NCBI GenBank assembly: GCA_911728455.2
Contig: OU452229.1
Span: 8,112,811 to 8,176,810, forward strand
Origin: Marthasterias glacialis
Taxonomy: Eukaryota > Echinodermata > Asteroidea > Forcipulatida > Asteriidae
Direction: 5' to 3'
Length of the DNA: 64,000 bases
The translations under genes were made by a program, and so were the position numbers. Positions 56,500 through 64,000 of this stretch are shown in pieces (the first letter of the stretch is position 1; the number at the start of each line of letters is the position of its first letter). A model generated the notes under the pieces. That model was not told the origin of the DNA. It saw only the letters and a program-made list of their open reading frames with translations, and ran no database searches.

Positions 56500-57033
56500 A
56501 CGCTTGAACGCACATGGACAATCGATTTGCGTTAAACGTCCGGTTTGAACCGGAAGTAAAGGTCAAAATGGTGTCACCCCAATGCACAAGTTTGAGAAGG
56601 CTCAATTCTCTACAATCGGATGTAAAATTTGTGATCATGTGATAAGTACTTCTTAAAATATGAATTTTTGAAAATTTCCAACATTTTCAACTTCCGGTTT
56701 GAACCGGAAGACAAGGTCAAATTGGGGTTATGTCTGTAGGGCAATTACGCAGTTTTGGATGACCTTTCCGATGATGTATAGATTGTAAAAATCCATTTCG
56801 TACTTCAGGAGTTATGTTTCGTCTCCTTGCCATATGCTACTATGTATAAGTTTCAAGGTTATATTATGACCTTCGGAAGTGTGCGTTTGAAAGAGGACAA
56901 TCGCCAGGGAGAAGAAGAAGTATAAAAAAAATAAAAAACGAACAAAAACAAGAGGTCTTCGGACCTGAGTCCGAACACTTAAAAAACCGATCAAAATCAA
57001 GAGTTGTTCCGGGCTGAGAGCCCGAACACCTAA
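56500..57033 (+). mobile_element. Helitron-like copy, plus orientation, with two hairpins at the 3' end
   Basis: AACTTCCGGTTTGAACCGGA leads into GATGATGTATAGATTGTAAA, TTCAGGAGTTATG and CTTCGGAAGTGTGCGTTTGA. A GAAGAAGAAG tract is followed by two hairpins: GTCTTCGGAC-CTGA-GTCCGAACAC (56955-56978) and GTTCCGGGCT-GAG-AGCCCGAAC (57004-57029), the latter followed by CTAA (57030-57033). The last 350 bp match 60,220-60,560 closely. Confidence 0.65.
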
Positions 57034-57720
57034 AAAGCCATTACAATTAGTGTTGTAGCACCATTGTTTTCAAACTTGTTACCAGAGGGCGCTGTTTAAT
57101 GTAATGACGTCATCAGTTTTAAACTTGAAAAGCAGAGTCCTTTACCTACTCACACACTGAAACCACTGTCCAAAGCTCGTTTTATACTGACCAAAGAACT
57201 AAAAAATAATGGCTTTATAATAATTGTTTCCTTCAACTTCCGGTTTGAACCGCAATACAAGGTCAAATTGGGGTCATTTCTTTGAGACATTTAAATAGTT
57301 TCCAAAGGATCTTTGCGATGATGTGTAGATTGTAAAAATCCATTGTGCACTTCAGGAGTTCTGATTTAATTAATAAACTTTGATTTATTGTAACTCAACA
57401 TCTGATGATGTCATCATGACGTCATCGTTTTATTTCAGGTTTTGAGGTTCAAGTATATGCACAGTTTCAAGGATCAGTTTAATTTCAATTTTGAGTTATT
57501 TATTTGGAGAACATTTTGGAGGAATGAAACATTTAAAGCAACATAATGGTCTCTATGAGACACCGTATAACGCGTGGTTTTGATTTTGTTTTATATATTA
57601 AAAGTGAAATCAAATAAAACCTTTAAATATGAATATGAAAATATTAAAAAGAGCTTCATCATATGTATTTCATGGGGACTTCCGGTTTGGGCAGGAAGCG
57701 AGGTCAACTCAGGTCACTAA
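57034..57720 (+). repeat. Diverged Helitron-like internal sequence
   Basis: It holds AACTTCCGGTTTGAACCGCA, AGGTCAAATTGGGGTCA at 57260-57276 (DR5), GATTGTAAAAATCCATTGTG and GATGTCATCATGACGTCATC near 57,400, then GGACTTCCGGTTTGG with AGGTCAACTCAGGTCA near 57,692 (4-bp spacing). No terminal hairpin was found. Confidence 0.55.
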
Positions 57721-58729
57721 GAATTATAAAGAACCGCATACATTTATTGTAACTCGACTCCTGGAGGAAAAACAAGTTACCTTTTTGATTTTAACTGCCA
57801 GGAAAAACAATGTTTTCGTGCTTTCCAAAGTGTTCCTTTTCCACGCAGTGCAATTGGCTGCCGCCAGGTTGACTGTTCAAAACATTAACCCTTGCTGCTC
57901 TCCGTTTTGTTCGGCATCTATGCGGTGTCAATAAAATAAAGAAGTGTGTATGGCTAATGAACGTTGATGGCGCTATATCAAATTAACGGTCTCATTTTGT
58001 AACATCACCTTTACTGAGCATTTCCATGGTCAATCTGACATTTGACAGATTCAAATTCCGAGCTCATTATCTGTATTAAAAAGTTCCAAAGTTTTATCAA
58101 AACTACCCCACTTTGATAAACATCATAAACACAAGTGTGCACAGTGCACGGCTAAAGAAATACACGGACATTTTGAAAAGCGATGACTTTTCTTTTAAAC
58201 TTTACTTTTAAACAGTTTTACTCAGCGTATCCCGACAACAACTCTCGCGGGGGTAAAGTGCCTCTGGCCCCGCTGTTGGACACTTGTGACTCTCGTACGT
58301 AAGCACGTGCGTGATTGGTATATATAGAACGAAAGACGATCATTTTGTCAATTGCATTTTCTCCACGTGTGAGCATGTGATCGTAAAAGTAAAGTCTCCT
58401 CTTCCTCTCCCTGTCAGAATTAAGCCACCAGAATGACATAAAGGGAAACATTTCCACACTGAACTTGGCATGACTTAACAAGTTTTTCTTTGCGTCGGCA
58501 TTATCACACACACACACACACACACACACCCTTACACATGGCCAGTTGCGGGGTACTTCATTGTTCAACTTATTGTCCCTTTTCTAAAGAATTCCCTTGT
58601 GGGGTAGCACTAGAACAAAGAAAACCTTGTGGGGTAGCATTGTTCCATTGTGTAAAGTGCCCCGTAAGTTGGTGAGTGTAAGGGCACAGAACTTAACACA
58701 CCGCAAAGTTCGATGAACTGTGACAAGAC
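57721..58729. other. Unassigned; includes a CA microsatellite
   Basis: (CA)n lies at 58,506-58,529. AAGCGCCATCAACGTTCATT is inverse-like near 57,960 but without a partner. Frames of 101 and 116 aa have no domain, and the second is partly translated CA repeat. CTTGTGGGGTAGCA is duplicated at about 58,597 and 58,626. Confidence 0.35.
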
Positions 58730-59799
58730 CAGGGCCCAATTTCATAGAGCTGCTTAACAGCCAATTTTGTGCTTAACGGGCGTGTTAAACAGATTTTCTA
58801 TTTCATAGCCTCTATTAAGCACGATTTTTTGCTTAACGCGGTAAGCAACCAACAAGCAGCCTTAAACACTCGTTTTTGTGCTTAAGCAAGTCATGTTGTG
58901 TCAAAATGGCCGCTATAATTTGGAGGAGAGTCACAATATTGTCATGATAATCAATATAATTATCCTGTTAATAGACTAGTTTTATCGAAAGGCATGGCTG
59001 GAAAATTGCCCTGAATTACAGTAAAGACATGAATTTAACAACAGTCATATTTCATACGGTGTGAACGTTTTGCCAAAGCAAATCAAACTTGGGAAAATAA
59101 CGGCGTTAACTTTGCAGTACTGTAGAATAGAATTTAGAAAGGGAACGGACATCATGACTGACACATTTTTTTGTTATGACTCACCTTGATCTTTAAGATA
59201 AATAAGAAATATGACGAAAGAAATGTCCTTTGTGATCCATTCAGTATCACGGAGTCGTTAATGTAAGTTAACTTTGTACTAGTCCAGTCCCAGTTGTCTT
59301 AAAAATGTGCACAGCAACGGTTATGAAACATCATCGGCAGCTAGTTATTTTGTGTGTAAGGTACGCGTATACTGCACGTAAAAATGTGTACAAACACATT
59401 GTGAAAACATAGTTTTACCAAACATCGATCAAACATTGTAACAATGTAATACAAAGTTTCATTTTGGCTGTATATCTCTTTATTATATGAACCAAAGGGG
59501 GCGCTTTCTGACGTGACCCAATTCCATCAGAAAATTTTAGTATTTCCATCGATAATTTCCTTTTTTGTTGATTTTTTAGCCACCGCTACTCCGTTGACTT
59601 CGTCCGCCATTTTGTAAATTTTTTGATCGGAAGTATTTTTTGCTTAAGCAGACGGTACTTTTTTGTTGCGTGTGCAGTTTGTTTACTTGCTTAAGTTAGC
59701 AAACGCTGGTGAAATACGTTTACGCTTAAGCACATTTTTTTGCTATAGTAAGCAGAAAAATGTGCTTGCCGTTAAGCAGCTCTATGAAATTGGGCCCTG
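58730..59799. mobile_element. 1,070-bp hAT-like MITE with CAGGGCCCAATTTCATAGAG termini
   Basis: The ends CAGGGCCCAATTTCATAGAG and CTCTATGAAATTGGGCCCTG are perfect inverses and continue imperfectly for about 180 bp with GCTTAAGCA-type words. The middle, about 700 bp, has no frame with a domain. The flanking bases (GACAAGAC / ACTTGTTG) do not match, so the 8-bp duplication expected of hAT has decayed or the ends come from different copies. The small element at 27,495 is related. Confidence 0.8.
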
Positions 59800-60069
59800 A
59801 CTTGTTGCGTGTATGTATATACACAGCGTGCAGTAAAAGCCTAGAGTGCACACGCACGGGGTGCAATACAGTAAGGTAACTGTACAGACTCTATCGGCGA
59901 TCGCGCTAAAAACGGCACTTTTCACCTTAATATAACTTCGTTATTCAACGGCCAATTTTGTTCAAATTTCACAATTAGGCTTTTATAGTCGTTATCTATT
60001 ACTAAAAAATTCAACATGTAGTTTGCTCAAAAAAAAATTTAAAATTTTTTTAAATTTATTTTTAAAGTC

Positions 60070-60559
60070 GTCGTCGTAACAAACTGTAACATTTGATGAC
60101 GTCGTCAATGTAATATTTTCAAAGGTCATAAACTACATTTATTTCGTACACTGAAACCATGTCCAAATTCTGTTTCATATTGACTCCACAGCTTAAATTG
60201 TGACTTTTTAAGCATTTTTTGCTTCAACTTCCGGTTTGAACCGGAAGACAAGGTCAAATTGGGGTCATATCTGTGAGACATTTAATTATTTTTTAAAGAC
60301 CTTTCCGATGATGTATAGATTGTAAAAATCCATTGTGTACTTCAGGAGTTATGATTTTTTGAAATAATAAACTTTGATTTAATGTAATTCGACACCTGAT
60401 GACATCATCATGACATCACAACAATTTTCAAGGTTATATGACCTTCGGAAGTGTGCATTTGAAAGTGGACAATCGCCAGGGAGAAGAAGAAGAAGAAGTA
60501 TTAAAAAAAAAAAAACCGAACAAAAACAAGAGGTCTTCGGACCAGAGTCCGAACACCTA
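60070..60559 (+). mobile_element. Helitron-like copy, plus orientation
   Basis: The order is AACTTCCGGTTTGAACCGGA (60,226), AGGTCAAATTGGGGTCA (60251-60267), GATGATGTATAGATTGTAAA, TTCAGGAGTTATGATT, CCTGATGACATCATCATGAC, CTTCGGAAGTGTGCATTTGA, then (GAA)n and A-rich sequence. The 3' end is the hairpin GTCTTCGGAC-CAGA-GTCCGAACAC (60532-60555) and CTAA (60556-60559) before T, a clean Helitron-like terminus on the plus strand. Confidence 0.7.
60251..60267 (+). promoter_or_regulatory. DR5-type motif AGGTCA-AATTG-GGGTCA
   Basis: It lies 10 bases after the ETS-like palindrome, the same layout as at 57260-57276 and 29668-29684. Confidence 0.4.
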
Positions 60560-60630
60560 ATAACAATCTTGACGAAAACAAAGGGTGGTTTCGGTGGATG
60601 GTCAAAACCCCCAAATATACAGGCCTAACT

Positions 60631-60760
60631 TAGACCAAGTAGCTGCATGAGCTGAGGCACGGGCTGTGCTCCTTTTTTTGAGATTTTGACATTATCGGTC
60701 GTACTACCGATAAAATCAAAATCTCAAAAAAGGAGTTCAGTGCCCCAGTTACTGTGTCTA
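60631..60760. mobile_element. 130-bp palindromic TAGACC element with 9-bp target duplication
   Basis: TAGACC at the left and GTGTCTA at the right, flanked by GGCCTAACT on both sides (60622-60630, 60761-60769). Inside, AGGAGTTCAGTGCCCCAGTT, TTTTGAGATTTTGACATTAT and CGTACTACCGATAA correspond to the outer arms of the 967-bp palindrome at 39,866-40,832. It is the deletion derivative, or the minimal form, of the same family. Confidence 0.85.
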
Positions 60761-60769
60761 GGCCTAACT

Positions 60770-61363
60770 AATATAATACACAAACAGTTATATTTGATTT
60801 ATAAATAATTAACTATTAAATTACCACTTTAAAGTAGGATAAAAAATATGTATTGAACCTGTACAGATAATTTATTAACTAATTTGTCTCATTAACCACA
60901 CGTTACATTTTGGACAACACTTGTACATTTTTGAGACATTTACCTTGTCGTTTTTGTATCATCAGTTGCTAAAAACTGCCGCTCAAAGAACTGATCAGAA
61001 ATGGGTTTGATGCTTGTACACCACGAATACAATGGCTAACAATTTTTCGGAACGTAAGACTGCAACTTCCCAGGATTTCAACAAAAATTAGGAATTAAAA
61101 GTGTCTTGTTAAAATAAAAGGTGTGTCAGATGGTTTTCAAATAATTTTACTGTTATCTGATTTGAGGTAAAAACAGGTTTATTGTAAATCTCGACATGAA
61201 AATATCACTTGAATCTGCTTCTGCTTTCGCTCTGATACTGGCACTCACAACTGAGTAATTTTGCTGTGCAAGCGCAGGCAGGACACTGACACTAGCATGA
61301 CTAGGGGGTTAAGCAGGGTGATATACTCTGTAAAAATAGGATGGAGTCCCCTATTAAGTGTTT
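60770..61363. other. Unassigned AT-rich sequence
   Basis: No gene, RNA or element terminus was recognised. Confidence 0.3.
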
Positions 61364-62106
61364 GGGTAAACTGGGGTAAAAACGCCCACTTGACTTGTTT
61401 CCACTGCCAGTAAAAAATGACATGGTGAATAATCAAATGGGATATATATAACAAGTACAATATATATGTAAACAATAATAACACAAACAATTTAATATTT
61501 TATATGTACAGAGGTGCTGTTGAACAAAAAATTTTAAAAAAAGTTTTAAAAACTGACGGTCACAGGTTTTGCCTGTCACTTCAAATGATTTTTTAAAGGA
61601 AAAAAGTGTGTTATTTTTTATAATTTTTGGTTGATATACATTAGGACGAGTTACATTCACAATAATAAAATATCAAAATTCTAGAATTAAATTTAATTTT
61701 TGCCTAGTAATTGTTTTTTTTAGTGGGCGTTTTTACCACAAGCAAAATCAGGGGCCTCGGGGTAAAAACGCCCAGTAGCATCTTTGATGTCAAACTGTAT
61801 TGTAGCCTCATTTATCTCCCAAAACCTCAATGTTAGGATTTTCTGAAGCTGTATTCTTTGGCATGGGTAAGGTTTAGCTATTAGAAGTCCACCACATTTA
61901 TATTAAAACAATGTCTTTCTGACATTTTATTATTCAGGTTTGATCAGTTACAGCGCTTTCAATACTGGACATATAGGCCTATTTCTACCCCTTCCAAACA
62001 TCCAATGAAGCTGTGCTTGGTCTTTCCTTGGTTGGGGAACTCAACATGCTCAAATGTACACCTAGACACTAACCATTTATCTTATAATAAGCAAACTGAC
62101 ATTTTA

Positions 62107-62131
62107 TGTGGGCACGGGGGGGGGGGGGGGG
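62107..62131. repeat. Poly-G tract
   Basis: An almost pure run of about 20 G after GGGCAC, similar to those at 12,226 and 36,388. Confidence 0.8.
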
Positions 62132-62369
62132 GGTTCAAAACCACCAAAAGTTCCTCATGTCAGTAGATTTGTAGGAGATCCATTACATGAAAATAAAACC
62201 AATCTTGACAGCAAATTCTGATAATTTGGGCAACAATTATCCTCAGATAAATTATTATAGGGTAGCTCATCTTGATTTTGAGATATGGGCCTCTCAATTT
62301 GCCCAAAACTCACCAATACCATAAGGGATGAAAAAGGGGTCACGGTTTACATGTAATTGTTCGAGGGTC

Positions 62370-62430
62370 CGTTTATATTTATTTATTTATTTATTTATTC
62401 ATTCATTCATTTATTCATTCATGTATTATT
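62370..62430. repeat. (TTTA)n/(TTCA)n microsatellite
   Basis: ATTTATTTATTTATTTATTC followed by ATTCATTCATTTATTCATTC. Confidence 0.85.
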
Positions 62431-63186
62431 TATTTTATCTGATTTAACCAGGGTAGACCCATCAGTTTTATGTATAAAAAATGTGGTGTTCTCTGCACCA
62501 TTAGACGATTCTTCAAAGTTTTAAAGATTTTTTAAAGTTGGCCTCGATCAACACCTCAGTGAGCTGGTGCTGAATGTGGCTGAACAGCAACAAAACAGAC
62601 CTATAAGTTTTAGAATTAAATTTGTCATTCTTGATTCTTTGAAAGCAGTTCAGTGATCAGGAACTTCTGGGGTAATGTCCCTGGACCAGTAGATCCTTGC
62701 TAGAGCTATGAGTGTTCTTACTTTAGACTTTGCAATGTTGGTAGGTTGTTATAAGCTTACAAATTTGTTATGTACGCTTAAATGTCCAACTTCCCTCGTC
62801 ACAAGAATACATTCATTTTATTGAGTTTCTAGTTAAAGTTAACCAGCAGTGTTTGAAAAGTTGTTTCAATTTGATGTAGTATCCCTGACTATCAAATTAA
62901 TTTTAAATACTTTAGGAAAATTTCAGGTAAAGTCATCTTTAGACGAAAAAAAAGTGGGTGGGCATTTTTACCCGGAGGCCCGGGTAAAAACGCCAAACTT
63001 CCTCCCAAAAAAGGTGGGAAATTTCCCCTTATCAGTATCATACAGTACCAATGAGTTTAGATTTGCACATGATAGAGGAGATATATGTATTGCATAAAAC
63101 AACACATTTATTGCCTAGTATCTCCAAGCAATGCTGAGATATTTTGCAAAAACTTAAAAATCTGGCGTTTTTACCCCAGTTTACCC

Positions 63187-63749
63187 TATACCACTGTACT
63201 AAACACATTTCTCAATCAGAGTAGCACCAACCTGTGCAAAGTGTCCTGTTAAATCACTCTGCACTACAAAAATGTACATGTACGTTCTGTGGCAAAGTTT
63301 AAATTGTGTATGCAAGACTTCAAGGATTATTAGCAAACATTAGGTGATGTAAACAAGGCCTCTTATAAGTCATGTTTAGCCCAACTTCCACAAAATCTAA
63401 ACAGAAAATCTTGGCAAATTTGTTCGTGGATAAAAAAGTAAACTGTCCGACATTTTTGTCATTAGATGATAAGGCATTTCTGTTTGGGCTACAAAAATTA
63501 TTTTAAAGTTTTAAGAAAAATCAGAAAATGATTCATGAGGGTATGAAGTTTCCGGATGTAATCATTGCGTTACTACAATTTTTCTTTTGGTAGTAACTGC
63601 TTGCATACATGTATGACATAATGTGTAACAACTACATGTAAGTCATTTAAGAAAATCACCCAGTACTGAACAAATTGAAAACACACTGATCATTCAGGGA
63701 TGAATGGTAAGCTCTTCTTATTGAAAGCTTTTTTTATTGTCACGGTTAA
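63187..63749. other. Unassigned sequence
   Basis: No gene or repeat end was recognised up to the Helitron-like terminus at 63,750. Confidence 0.3.
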
Positions 63750-64000
63750 TTAGGTGTTCGGCTTTGAGCCGAAAACCTATTATTACTGTTCTATTTTTTT
63801 CTTCTTCTGCATCTTCTTCTTTCTTCATGAACCTTCTCTTCAAATTTTGAAGAAAAGGGAAGCTTGTATGAACTTGAAACTTATCATAAACATTAACCTT
63901 AATGAGTAGATGAAACCGAAACTTTTTTCGAATGATGACATCATCGATGACGTCATTATGTTAAATAAACGTTAAATAATTTAAAAATTCATATCTTTAG
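63750..64000 (-). mobile_element. Helitron-like copy entering the window end (minus orientation)
   Basis: On the minus strand the hairpin GTTTTCGGCT-CAA-AGCCGAACAC is followed by CTAA (63750-63753) and T. Upstream on that strand lies a GAAGAAGATGCAGAAGAAG tract, as before the hairpins at 56.9 and 60.5 kb, and further in GATGACATCATCGATGACGT (about 63,934). The copy continues beyond the window. Confidence 0.65.

Larger units (their letters stand above)
61364..63186. mobile_element. 1.8-kb TIR element with GGGTAAACTGGGGTAAAAAC termini
   Basis: The left end GGGTAAACTGGGGTAAAAAC plus GCC and the right end, its 23-bp perfect inverse, bound it. Two internal modules, at about 61,733-61,772 and 62,955-62,995, each contain an inverted pair of the core GG(C)GTTTTTACC / GGTAAAAACGCC. 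The element encloses a poly-G tract (62,107-62,131) and (TTTA)n/(TTCA)n microsatellites (62,370-62,425). There is no transposase frame and no clear target duplication. Superfamily unknown. Confidence 0.65.

Noticed and set aside
1..64000. tRNA, rRNA or other structural RNA genes
   Set aside because: None could be supported by eye apart from a weak tRNA-like SINE head near 19.2 kb. A covariance-model scan (tRNAscan or Rfam) would be needed to exclude short ones.

Overview
This window looks like transposon-dense, AT-rich nuclear DNA from an invertebrate deuterostome, most likely an echinoderm (a sea star, for instance) or a hemichordate. The reasons are terminal repeats of the CAGGGCCCAATTTCATAGAG / TTGCTTAGCA type, DIRS and PIF/Harbinger coding regions, many inverted-repeat transposons, spliceosomal exon signals and no bacterial operons. 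The species call is inference. No complete host gene is visible. The only host-gene evidence is a few short minus-strand exons with good splice sites, at 18.1, 21.6 and 27.0 kb.

Layout. 1-10,774: a head-to-tail array of about 4.7 copies of a 2.31-kb element. On the minus strand each unit ends in a hairpin followed by CTAG and a host T inside (AAT)n, which is the 3' signature of Helitron-like rolling-circle transposons. 10,775-11,126: an (AAT)n tract carrying four 48-bp modules (TC...hairpin...CTAA). 11.1-13.7 kb: two diverged direct copies of another repeat and a 177-bp transposon with a target duplication. 13.79-15.2 kb: a dispersed relative of the array unit. 15.2-31.2 kb: mostly unassigned intergenic or intronic DNA, with a Crypton-like relic, a large hairpin, a possible tRNA-derived SINE and the candidate exons. 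From 28 kb there are diverged Helitron-like internal repeats. 31.4-33.4 kb: a truncated PIF/Harbinger transposase next to a broken LINE reverse transcriptase. 34.7-42.7 kb: nested repeats, including two TAGAC-terminated elements with 9-bp target duplications inserted at the same site, one of them a 967-bp near-perfect palindrome, and a TTAA-flanked MITE. 43.3-44.5 kb: a Helitron-like copy. 44.5-49.33 kb: a DIRS-type tyrosine-recombinase retrotransposon on the minus strand, with gag-like, RT, RNase H and recombinase regions and two frameshifts, beside a foldback carrying a copy of its terminal repeat. 50.0-51.66 kb: a Helitron-like copy and a higher-order minisatellite. 51.79-54.39 kb: a 2.6-kb TIR element with a TTAT target duplication and eight copies of GTAATGTCAGTCAC. 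54.9-60.6 kb: more Helitron-like pieces, a 1.07-kb MITE and a 130-bp TAGAC element. 61.36-63.19 kb: another unclassified TIR element.

The common thread is one Helitron-like, apparently non-autonomous superfamily seen at ten or more places. Three things recur: a terminal hairpin plus CTRR with compensatory base changes, central repeats of about 125 bp or more, and in each central repeat an ETS-like palindrome (ACTTCCGG..CCGGAAGT) followed by a PuGGTCA direct repeat, most often with 5-bp spacing (the retinoic-acid-receptor type), often near a CRE-like TGACGTCA. The sequence shows the motifs. Their regulatory meaning is inference.
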